From positions 1 to 9,120 of the forward strand of contig JACQTL010000320.1 of NCBI GenBank assembly GCA_016210805.1: 9,120 nucleotides of DNA, in the 5' to 3' direction. A model generated the notes under the pieces. It made no database searches. It had not been told where the DNA came from and saw only the letters and a list, made by a program, of their open reading frames with translations. This DNA is from Actinomycetota bacterium. GTDB taxonomy: Bacteria > Actinomycetota > UBA4738 > G016210805. The translations under genes and the position numbers were made by a program. Shown here piece after piece: positions 1-5,617 of the stretch (position 1 is its first letter; the number at the start of each line of letters is the position of its first letter).

Positions 1-442
1 CGGTGTAGAACACCCGGGCCATGTGCAGGGTGACGGTGAACACCATCAGGTGGGCCCCCCACCGGTGCACGTTGCGGACCAGGTCGCCGAAGAACACCGA
101 GGTCCGGATGGTCTGCATGTCGGCGTAGGCCAGGGCGTCCCCGGTGCCGGCCGCCGGCCGGTAGAAGAACATCAGGAAGATGCCGGTCACGGTGAGCAGC
201 ACGAACAGGAAGAAGGACAGCCCCCCCAGGCAGAACGTGTAGGTGAGCTTCAGCCCGTGCCTTTTGATCTTGACCGGGTGCAGGTGGTACAGGACGTTGT
301 TCATCATGGCCAGGGCCCGGTCCCTGGACGTGTCCTTGTACCCCTTCCGGAAGATCGACCCCGGACGGAAGACCGACTTCCAGAGCTCGGTGTCCCGGAA
401 CCTGTCCAGGAGCTCCATGGGCCTCGGCGGCTTCAGCTTCAC
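1..442 (-). CDS. Cytochrome b (b6-type), N-terminal part, cut by the left window edge
   Basis: This is the quinol-oxidising cytochrome b subunit of a bc or b6f-type complex, an integral membrane protein that binds two b hemes. Only the first 147 codons are inside the window. After a hydrophilic N-terminus of about 60 residues comes a first membrane helix (about 67-93) that begins with the motif FCLGG and ends in FFYRP. A second helix starts with HRWGAH, and its two histidines (126 and 140) have the H-x13-H spacing of the heme ligands in this family. Cys71 in FCLGG aligns with the cytochrome b6 cysteine that holds the extra heme ci. The GTG start at 442 is preferred because a purine-rich Shine-Dalgarno stretch (minus strand of 452-463) lies 9 nt upstream; an in-frame ATG eight codons later (418) is the alternative. 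It is the third gene of the operon, after the ferredoxin. Family assignment is firm; the exact complex is not, since the Rieske protein and cytochrome c partners lie outside the window. Confidence 0.93.
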   Translation of the reverse strand, partial: MKLKPPRPMELLDRFRDTELWKSVFRPGSIFRKGYKDTSRDRALAMMNNVLYHLHPVKIKRHGLKLTYTFCLGGLSFFLFVLLTVTGIFLMFFYRPAAGTGDALAYADMQTIRTSVFFGDLVRNVHRWGAHLMVFTVTLHMARVFYT

Positions 443-461
443 CCGGTCCGTCTCCCTCCCT

Positions 462-484
462 CCGGCCGAGCGTCGCTCGGCCGG
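462..484. repeat. Perfect 23-bp palindrome (hairpin) just before the cytochrome b ribosome binding site
   Basis: Two 11-base arms, CCGGCCGAGCG (462-472) and its exact reverse complement (474-484), are separated by one base. In the minus-strand mRNA the hairpin ends where the GGAGGGAGGGAG Shine-Dalgarno sequence of the cytochrome b gene begins, overlapping it by two bases. It lies in the 83-nt gap between the ferredoxin and cytochrome b genes. No T-run follows, so it is not a standard intrinsic terminator. It could stabilise or delimit a processed mRNA, or tune translation of cytochrome b. The symmetry is certain; the role is inference. Confidence 0.6.
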
Positions 485-525
485 TCACCCGGTCCTGGGC
501 CCCGCGGGGGGGCCGCTTCCCTCCG

Positions 526-924
526 CTACGTCTCGTCGGCGCGCTGCGACGCCGGCACGGCGGCCATCTGCCGCTGGCCGCCGCCGTCCTCCGGCAGGCG
601 CGCATAGTACAGGCAGTCGCTGGGGCAGCGCTCGACGCACACCGAGCAGCGGGTGCACGCGTTGTCGTCCACCACGAAGATCGCGTAGGCCTCGCCGGCC
701 TCGGCGGTCTGGGCCTCGGTCTCCGTGCCCTGCACTATCCCCGGGTCGAGCATGAATATGCAGTTCCACGGGCAGACGTCCTCGCAGGCCCGGCACAGGA
801 TGCAGGGCTCGGGGTCCAGCATCAGGTGCTTGGGCGACCTCACGGCCTCCGCCAGCCACGTGGGATCGACCGACTCGAGCTGGTAGTCGGTCCTTATGTC
901 CACCTCGGTCTTGGTGAACGGCAT
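526..924 (-). CDS. Ferredoxin-like protein with two [4Fe-4S] clusters
   Basis: This 132-residue soluble protein should carry two [4Fe-4S] clusters and act as a one-electron carrier or an electron-transfer subunit. The first cluster motif is Cys41-x2-Cys44-x2-Cys47-x3-Cys51-Pro and the second is Cys90-x2-Cys93-x2-Cys96-x3-Cys100-Pro; extra cysteines at 55 and 104 follow each motif. The 38 residues between the motifs make it longer than small clostridial ferredoxins and more like the iron-sulfur subunits of membrane oxidoreductases. No signal peptide or membrane helix is seen, so it should be on the cytoplasmic side. A perfect AGGAGG Shine-Dalgarno (minus strand of 932-937) lies 7 nt before the ATG. 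It sits 25 nt after the small membrane protein gene and 83 nt before cytochrome b, on the same strand, so it probably works with that complex. The fold is clear; the electron partners are inferred from position only. Confidence 0.9.
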   Translation of the reverse strand: MPFTKTEVDIRTDYQLESVDPTWLAEAVRSPKHLMLDPEPCILCRACEDVCPWNCIFMLDPGIVQGTETEAQTAEAGEAYAIFVVDDNACTRCSVCVERCPSDCLYYARLPEDGGGQRQMAAVPASQRADET

Positions 925-949
925 CAGCGGGCCTCCTGGTCGTCTTCCC

Positions 950-1306
950 TCAACGATAGCCTCCGCCGGGCCTGGACTCCCCGCCGCCGCCCCGGAGCCT
1001 ACGACGCCAGCTCTGCATCACGTAGGCCGCGATCAGGATGATGGCGAACCAGGTGGTGATCCACCCCGCGGCCATGGCGTCTCGCAGCTTGAGCAGCCAG
1101 AACGACCGCCACTTGAGGGTCTGGTCGGCGAAGTACAGGAACCAGGACGGGATCACGGCGAGGAACGTGAGGGCGAAGAAGGAGATGGCCAGCGAGAACA
1201 CCACGGTGGTGGTCCAGGTCCACTCCCAGCGGCGCAGGAAGCCCTCCACCCGGTCCTGGAGGGGCTTGAGGCGCTCCAGCACGCTCTGGGGGATCGGTAG
1301 CTTCAT
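950..1306 (-). CDS. Small two-helix membrane protein, first gene of the cytochrome b operon
   Basis: I do not recognise this 118-residue protein. A charged N-terminus (about 1-28) is followed by a hydrophobic helix (about 30-54, rich in Phe and Trp), a short connecting segment with several aromatic and basic residues (KWRSFWLLKLRD), a second helix (about 79-99), and a basic, glycine-rich C-terminal tail. The basic residues suggest that both termini face the cytoplasm. It has no cysteine or cofactor motif; the single histidine-poor sequence gives no heme ligand pattern. As the first gene of an operon with a ferredoxin and cytochrome b, it may be a small structural subunit or a membrane anchor for the ferredoxin; this is inference from context. 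The start is the ATG at 1306, about 40 nt downstream of a TATAAT box on the same strand. The Shine-Dalgarno sequence before it is weak. Confidence 0.82.
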   Translation of the reverse strand: MKLPIPQSVLERLKPLQDRVEGFLRRWEWTWTTTVVFSLAISFFALTFLAVIPSWFLYFADQTLKWRSFWLLKLRDAMAAGWITTWFAIILIAAYVMQSWRRRLRGGGGESRPGGGYR

Positions 1307-1345
1307 CGCGGATCCAGCCTTTTTCTCGGACCACCCGGAGGCGCG

Positions 1346-1351
1346 ATTATA
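1346..1351 (-). promoter_or_regulatory. Probable -10 box of the cytochrome b operon
   Basis: The minus strand reads TATAAT, an exact match to the sigma-70/HrdB-type -10 consensus, which is striking in DNA this GC-rich. It lies 39 nt upstream of the ATG of the first operon gene, so transcription would begin near 1339 with a leader of about 33 nt. No good -35 hexamer is found 16-18 bp upstream, which fits a promoter that needs an activator or relies on other contacts. Confidence 0.6.
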
Positions 1352-1394
1352 CCGAGCACCAGGGCGGGCTCTCGCCGGGTCCCTCTCCCGCCAC

Positions 1395-1412
1395 TTGTGA
1401 ACGCTTTCACGA
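1395..1412. promoter_or_regulatory. Rex-like (or CRP/FNR-like) operator
   Basis: The sequence TTGTGAACGCTTTCACGA is an inverted repeat with a perfect core, GTGAA-N4-TTCAC. It matches the known Rex operator pattern TTGTGAA-N4-TTCACAA at all but one conserved base, and the CRP-type pattern TGTGA-N6-TCACA also at all but one. Rex is a redox repressor that releases DNA when NADH rises and is known to control respiratory genes in actinobacteria and Firmicutes. The site lies between two respiratory transcription units. Its centre is about 64 bp upstream of the leftward start inferred from TATAAT, and it would cover the -35 region of a rightward promoter using TACTAT at 1422-1427. The second position suits a repressor; the first would suit a class I activator. 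Which regulator binds cannot be decided from sequence alone. Confidence 0.6.
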
Positions 1413-1504
1413 AGTCGGCCGTACTATCCGACGAGGGGCGGAGGACGCGCAAATCGGGGCCCTCGATACACTGCTGGGAGGGGCCGTCCCCCTTCCAACC
1501 TCTG

Positions 1505-2242
1505 ATGATCGCAGGCATCGTCGACACCGGTCTCGCGTCCTGGTGGGCGCCGGCGCTGGCCTTCGCGGCCGGCGTGGTCTCCTTCGCGTCCCCGTGCGTG
1601 TTCCCCCTCGTGCCCGGGTACCTGTCCTTCGTGTCGGGGGGGCAGACGTCCGAGGAGTCCCGGCCCATCTTCCCGATGCTCCTGTTCATCGCCGGCTTCG
1701 CCGCCGTGTTCACGTCGCTGGGGGCGTTCACGCAGGTCCTCAGGCCCCTGCTCTCGGACCCCCTCGCGGTCCGGATCGCCGGGGCGATCGTGATCGTGTT
1801 CGGGGTGGCCATGCTCCTGTACGCCTTCCGGCTGGGGTGGCCCGGGCTCTACGCGGAGCGCCGGCCGCTGCTCTCCCGGATCAGGCCGGGGCCGGCGGGG
1901 GCCTTCCCCCTGGGCATGGCCTTCGCCGCGGGCTGGACGCCGTGCATCGGCCCGGTCCTGGGGGGGATCCTCACCCTGGCCGCGGCCCAGGGGGGCTCGG
2001 TCCGGGGCGCGCTCCTCCTGTTCGTGTACTCGCTGGGGCTCGGTGTCCCGTTCCTGCTGGTCGGCCTGGGGGTCCGCCGACTGATGTCCACCCTGTCGTT
2101 CGTGAAGCGGAACTACCACTGGTTCGCCGGGGTGTCGGGCGCGGTGATGGTGGCCCTGGGGGTGCTGATCGTGAGCGGCCTGTGGACCCGGCTGCTCGCC
2201 CCCCTGCTCAGGGTGATCAACCGGTTCAGCCCGCCGATCTGA
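1505..2242 (+). CDS. ccdA: CcdA, cytochrome c biogenesis thiol-disulfide membrane transporter
   Basis: CcdA carries reducing equivalents from cytoplasmic thioredoxin across the membrane to an extracytoplasmic thiol protein, which keeps apocytochrome c CXXCH cysteines reduced for heme attachment. Starting at the ATG at 1505 the protein has 245 residues, normal for CcdA. It is hydrophobic throughout, with about six helices. The redox cysteines lie in the two pseudo-repeat motifs that define the family: FASPCVFP (Cys31) and GWTPCIGP (Cys147). Translation could begin upstream at a GTG at 1397, but that codon lies inside the operator-like repeat, and the extra 36 residues are hydrophilic and unlike the family. 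No good Shine-Dalgarno precedes 1505; a purine run near 1476-1483 is rather distant. The other System II genes, resB and ccsB, are 3.4 kb downstream on the same strand. No ResA/CcsX-type thioredoxin gene is in the window. The last 17 bases overlap the convergent ABC ATPase gene. Confidence 0.93.
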   Translation: MIAGIVDTGLASWWAPALAFAAGVVSFASPCVFPLVPGYLSFVSGGQTSEESRPIFPMLLFIAGFAAVFTSLGAFTQVLRPLLSDPLAVRIAGAIVIVFGVAMLLYAFRLGWPGLYAERRPLLSRIRPGPAGAFPLGMAFAAGWTPCIGPVLGGILTLAAAQGGSVRGALLLFVYSLGLGVPFLLVGLGVRRLMSTLSFVKRNYHWFAGVSGAVMVALGVLIVSGLWTRLLAPLLRVINRFSPPI

Positions 2243-2972
2243 TCCGGGCCGGAGCGGGCCGCTCGGGGGCCTCCGGGACGGCCCCCCCGGGCCCGCCGGG
2301 CCTCCCGAGCCGACCGTCCTGGAGCCACAGCACGCGATCGGCCTGCCCGGCGATCCGCTCGTCGTGCGTGACGATGAGCACGCTCTTGCCTCGGGCCCGG
2401 GCCATGCGCTCGAGCAGCTCGAGGACCTGCTCCCCGGAGCGCGAGTCCAGGTTCCCGGTGGGCTCGTCGGCCAGGATCAGGGCGGGGTCGTTCACGAGGG
2501 CCCGCGCCAGGGCCACCCTCTGCTGCTGGCCGCCGGAGAGCTGACCGGGACGGTGCCGGGCCCTGTTCCCGACGCCGAGCTCCTCGAGGAGCTCGCGGGG
2601 CCTGCGGTCGTCGGGACGGCGCCGTCGCGGGAGGAGCATCGTGGGCAGGCGGACGTTCGACTCGGCGCTCAGGTTGGAGAGCAGGTTGAAGGCCTGGAAC
2701 ACGAAGCCGATCCGCTCGGCCCGGAGCCTGGCCACCTCGCGGCGGGACATCCGGTCGATCCGGTCCCCGTCCACCCGCACCGTGCCCGAGGTCGGGCTGC
2801 TCAGGGCGCCGGCCACCTGGAGGAGCGTGGTCTTCCCCGACCCCGAGGGCCCCATGATCACCAGGAGCTCGCCCCTGGCCAGCTCGAGGTCGATGCCGTC
2901 GAGGGCCGCCACCGCGGCCTCGCCGTGCCCGTACACCTTGCTCACGCCCTCGAGCTCCAGCACGGTCCTCAT
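2226..2972 (-). CDS. ABC transporter ATP-binding protein (MacB/LolD family)
   Basis: This 248-residue cytoplasmic ATPase powers the FtsX-type permease encoded just upstream. All ABC motifs are present: Walker A GPSGSGKT (41-48), Q-loop Gln93 in VFQAFNLL, signature LSGGQ (145-149), Walker B LILADE (165-170) with catalytic Glu170, D-loop GNLDS, and the switch histidine His203 in VTHD. The pattern (FQAFNLL, DEPTGNLD) is that of the MacB/LolD/FtsE group that works with FtsX-like permeases. The ATG at 2972 overlaps the permease stop codon by four bases (ATGA), and a GGAGG Shine-Dalgarno inside the permease gene (minus strand of 2983-2987) lies 10 nt upstream, so the two are translationally coupled. 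The Arg/Pro/Gly-rich tail after about residue 222 is not part of the conserved fold. Its 3' end overlaps that of ccdA by 17 bp. The substrate is unknown. Confidence 0.95.
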   Translation of the reverse strand: MRTVLELEGVSKVYGHGEAAVAALDGIDLELARGELLVIMGPSGSGKTTLLQVAGALSSPTSGTVRVDGDRIDRMSRREVARLRAERIGFVFQAFNLLSNLSAESNVRLPTMLLPRRRRPDDRRPRELLEELGVGNRARHRPGQLSGGQQQRVALARALVNDPALILADEPTGNLDSRSGEQVLELLERMARARGKSVLIVTHDERIAGQADRVLWLQDGRLGRPGGPGGAVPEAPERPAPARIRSAG

Positions 2973-4078
2973 GCGGTGAAGACCTCCGCGGGATCGATCC
3001 GGCCGATCCGCCGGAGAGGGAAGAAGACCGACGCGAGGACCATCGCCCCGGCGAGGGCCAGCACGCCGACGAGGTGCCGCCCGTCGATGTCGATCGTGAA
3101 CTGGGGGACGGCTCCGGGGACCCACCGGCCCACCGCGAGCCCGGCGGCCACGCCGAGCAGGTAGCCGGTGGCCCCGGCGATGGCGGACTGGGAGAGGACG
3201 GCCCGCAGGCCCGCACCGAAGGTGGCCCCCAGGGCCTTGAGCACGCCGTACTCCCGGCGCTTCTCCAGGACGGCCGAGTACGTCGTGAGGCCGATGACCG
3301 CCGTCCCCACGACGAAGCCGATGGCCAAAAGGACCGCGACCATCGGGAGGAACGCGTCCTCGATGACGCCCTGATTCCTGTCGATCACCTGCCCCTCCGT
3401 CCAGGCCTCCGCGTCCGGGAGCCGGTCCTCGATCCGGCGGGCCACGGCGGTCGGATCGGCTCCCCGGAGGAGCTCGACGAGGAGGAAGTTGACGACCCCG
3501 ACGGTCCCCTGGAGGCGCCGGGCCTCGCTCATCGCGACGAAGCTGTACTGGAACGCCACCATGTCGCCGCCCGCCGAGACGCCGGCCACCCGCAAGCGCA
3601 GGTCGCGGATGCGCACCCGGTCCCCGATGGACAGGCCCGTGTTCTTGGCGAGGACCCGGTCGATCACGATCTCGCCGGGGCCGGGACGGGCCGTGCCCTC
3701 GACCACGGTGATCGCGCCGCCCACCCGCTCGTCCCCGGCGATCCCCACCGCGAACGTCCGGAACTCCTCCCCGCCCTGCCGGAAGGCCACGATCCGTCCC
3801 AGGTAGGGCCGGACCGAGGCCACGCCGACGATCCCCGCCACCTCCCCCCGGGCCGAGGCCGGGAGCACGGAGGGGGAGTTGAAGAAGTTGGCCGTGCCCG
3901 ACTGGGCCACCCACAGGTCGGCCCCGACCCCCTGGTAGTACCGCTCCACCCTCCGCTCGAACGAGTTGTACAGGCCGAGCAGGGAGAGCATCAGCACGAC
4001 CGAGAAGGCCACGCCGGCCGCCGATAGGGCCAGGCGGGCCGGCTCCCGGAGGAGGTTCCTCCAGGCCAGGTGCCACAT
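2969..4078 (-). CDS. MacB/FtsX-type ABC transporter permease
   Basis: This 369-residue inner-membrane protein has the MacB/FtsX plan: a cytoplasmic N-terminal segment (MWHLAWRNLLREPAR), a first helix (about 17-38), a large extracytoplasmic domain (about 40-250), then three C-terminal helices (about 252-280, 300-325 and 335-358) around the motif KRREYGVLKALGA, which marks the FtsX domain. Such permeases couple ATP hydrolysis to mechanical work outside the membrane, for example exporting or releasing lipoproteins, peptides or antibiotics, rather than moving small solutes through a channel. The ATG at 4078 is preceded by GGGGA 6 nt away and lies 16 nt after the tyrosine phenol-lyase stop codon, so the three genes look like one operon. 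Nothing in the sequence identifies the substrate. No periplasmic adaptor gene of the MacA type is present in the window. Confidence 0.93.
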   Translation of the reverse strand: MWHLAWRNLLREPARLALSAAGVAFSVVLMLSLLGLYNSFERRVERYYQGVGADLWVAQSGTANFFNSPSVLPASARGEVAGIVGVASVRPYLGRIVAFRQGGEEFRTFAVGIAGDERVGGAITVVEGTARPGPGEIVIDRVLAKNTGLSIGDRVRIRDLRLRVAGVSAGGDMVAFQYSFVAMSEARRLQGTVGVVNFLLVELLRGADPTAVARRIEDRLPDAEAWTEGQVIDRNQGVIEDAFLPMVAVLLAIGFVVGTAVIGLTTYSAVLEKRREYGVLKALGATFGAGLRAVLSQSAIAGATGYLLGVAAGLAVGRWVPGAVPQFTIDIDGRHLVGVLALAGAMVLASVFFPLRRIGRIDPAEVFTA

Positions 4079-4094
4079 CGGCGATCCCCGGCGC

Positions 4095-5477
4095 TCAGCG
4101 GTCGAGGGGGCGGAACCGGGCCTGGAAGAAGCGGAGGTAGGCGGGCTCGAAGGCCATCTCCAGGCCGGGTACCTCGTCGCGCCGGTCGAACACGCGGGCC
4201 ACCGAGGCGGCCACCATGCCGAGCTGCCGGGAGGTGTACACGCGGCGGGGGATGGCCAGCCGGACGAGCTCCAGCCGGGGCCGGCGGTGCTCGCCGGTCT
4301 CGGGGTCCCGCCCCGCGGAGACGATCCCTCGCTCCATGGTCCGGGTCCCGGCCTCCAGGTAGATCTCGGCGGCCAGGCGCTGCGCCGGGAACCGCTCCTG
4401 GGGGAGGTGGGGGAGGAACCTGGCCGCGTCCACGAACACGGCATGGCCCCCGATCGGGCGGACCACCGGGATCCCGTCCTCGATCAGGCGGTCCCCCAGC
4501 TCGCGGACCTGCATGATCCTGGCCCGAACGTGGTCGTCGTCCACCGACTCCTCGATCCCCCGGGCCATGGCCTCCAGGTCCCTGCCGGCCAGCCCCCCGT
4601 AGGTGTGAAGGCCCTCGTACACCACGCACAGGTTGCGGGCCTCCTCGGCGAGGTCGGGGTCGTTCAGGCCCAGGAAGCCGCCGATGTTCACCAGCGAGTC
4701 CTTCTTGCCCGACATCGTGCAGAGGTCGGTGAGGTCGCAGGTCTCCCGGAGGATCTCGGCCACCGAGCGCTCCGCGTACCCGGGCTCCCGCTCCTTCACG
4801 AACCAGGCGTTCTCCACGGCCCTGGTCGCGTCCAGGACGACGAGGATCCCGGCGGCGCCGGTCAGCTCGCGGACCGCGCGGAGGTTCTCCATCGAGATGG
4901 GCTGCCCGCCGGCCATGTTCACCGTGGCCGCGACCGACACGTACGGCATCCGCTCGGCGCCGACCTCTCCGATCAGCCGCTCCAGCTTGCCGAGGTCGAT
5001 GTTCCCCTTGAAGGGGTGGGTGCTGTCGGGGTCGTGGGCCTCCTCCACTATCACGTCGCGGAAGGTCCCGCCGGCGAGCTCCTGGTGCAGGCGGGTCGTG
5101 GTGAAGTACATGTTCCCCGCGATCACGTCGCCGGGGTGGATCAGCATCCGCGACACGATGTGCTCGGCCCCCCGGCCCTGGTGGGTGGGCACGACGTACC
5201 GGTATCCGTACGCCGACCGGACGGCGTCCTCCAGGTGGTAGAAGTTCCGGCTCCCCGCGTAGGCCTCGTCCCCCAGCATCATCCCGGCCCACTGCCGGTC
5301 GCTCATCGCCGAGGTCCCGGAGTCGGTCAGGAGGTCGATCGTGACCTGGTCGGAGCGGAGGAGGAACGTGTTCCACCCCGCCTCGTCCAGGGCCTTCCGC
5401 CGCTCCCGGGCGGTGGTCACCGGGATGCGCTCGACCACCTTGATCCGGTACGGCTCGAACCAGCCTCCGCCGTCCAC
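4095..5477 (-). CDS. tpl: Tyrosine phenol-lyase (beta-tyrosinase)
   Basis: This is a PLP-dependent beta-eliminating lyase of 460 residues (about 456 in characterised tyrosine phenol-lyases). The reaction is L-tyrosine plus water to phenol, pyruvate and ammonium, in the cytoplasm. Family landmarks are in register with the Citrobacter freundii enzyme at a constant offset of two: Tyr73, Arg102 in THQGRGAE, Phe125-Thr126, Asp216 and Arg219 around PLP, Lys259 in MSGKKD forming the Schiff base, and Arg406 binding the substrate carboxylate. Arg383 in TMERG corresponds to TPL Arg381, which contacts the phenol ring; tryptophanases lack it, so I prefer tyrosine phenol-lyase. One active-site difference is Leu290 in EGLHTYGG where the known enzyme has Met288 in EGMPSYGG. 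The GTG at 5477 is the only plausible start in frame; no Shine-Dalgarno precedes it, and a CAACAT box 6 nt upstream would allow a leaderless message. The ABC permease follows 16 nt after the stop. Confidence 0.92.
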   Translation of the reverse strand: MDGGGWFEPYRIKVVERIPVTTARERRKALDEAGWNTFLLRSDQVTIDLLTDSGTSAMSDRQWAGMMLGDEAYAGSRNFYHLEDAVRSAYGYRYVVPTHQGRGAEHIVSRMLIHPGDVIAGNMYFTTTRLHQELAGGTFRDVIVEEAHDPDSTHPFKGNIDLGKLERLIGEVGAERMPYVSVAATVNMAGGQPISMENLRAVRELTGAAGILVVLDATRAVENAWFVKEREPGYAERSVAEILRETCDLTDLCTMSGKKDSLVNIGGFLGLNDPDLAEEARNLCVVYEGLHTYGGLAGRDLEAMARGIEESVDDDHVRARIMQVRELGDRLIEDGIPVVRPIGGHAVFVDAARFLPHLPQERFPAQRLAAEIYLEAGTRTMERGIVSAGRDPETGEHRRPRLELVRLAIPRRVYTSRQLGMVAASVARVFDRRDEVPGLEMAFEPAYLRFFQARFRPLDR

Positions 5478-5617
5478 GGAGCCATGTTGAGGGGCGGAGG
5501 GGGGAGGGGAGAGGGCTCAGGGTCCCGCCCCGGGGGGGCCGGTCGGCCCTCGCCGGCCGCCCGGCCGCGGCCACGGCCCTGGACGTAATATCCCCAACGG
5601 GGGTCCATGCGCATCCC
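5478..5617. promoter_or_regulatory. Divergent intergenic region between tpl and resB
   Basis: This 140-bp gap must hold promoters for both directions. The only AT-rich island is around 5583-5591, which reads TAATAT (5586-5591) on the plus strand, a moderate -10 match 27 nt before the resB GTG; no -35 element is visible. The half next to tpl is a polypyrimidine tract on its coding strand, and the middle is a run of GGCC-rich sequence without a clear operator. Confidence 0.35.

Larger units (their letters stand above)
1307..1504. promoter_or_regulatory. Divergent control region between the cytochrome b operon and ccdA
   Basis: This stretch of about 200 bp separates the minus-strand respiratory operon from plus-strand ccdA and is less GC-rich in places than its surroundings. 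It holds a TATAAT hexamer reading leftward, an 18-bp inverted repeat (1395-1412), and a TACTAT hexamer (1422-1427) that could be the rightward -10 element. An open reading frame joined to ccdA runs through 1397-1504, but its first codon lies inside the inverted repeat, so I treat this stretch as untranslated leader. Confidence 0.6.

Noticed and set aside
498..514. A GGCCCC/GGGGCC stem between ferredoxin and cytochrome b considered as a terminator.
   Set aside because: The stem is only six base pairs within a G-run, has no T-run, and lies inside an operon; such stems arise by chance at this GC content.
1397..1504. An upstream GTG that would lengthen CcdA by 36 residues.
   Set aside because: The codon lies inside the operator-like inverted repeat, the added residues are hydrophilic and unlike CcdA, and the ATG at 1505 gives the normal length and topology.
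1424..2119. A long open frame on the minus strand opposite ccdA.
   Set aside because: It is rich in Arg, Gly, Glu and Pro with no family features, as expected from reading the opposite strand of a GC-rich gene; ccdA explains the region fully.
2226..4076. One long frame that would fuse the ABC ATPase to 368 extra N-terminal residues.
   Set aside because: The extra part is the permease gene read in the wrong frame. The ATPase begins at 2972 with a good ribosome site and a normal N-terminus.
4095..5477. Tryptophanase as the identity of the PLP lyase.
   Set aside because: The Arg of TMERG, the MSGKKD-x-LVNIGG segment and YFTTTR follow tyrosine phenol-lyase, while tryptophanase has a hydrophobic residue at the Arg position and MSAKKD.
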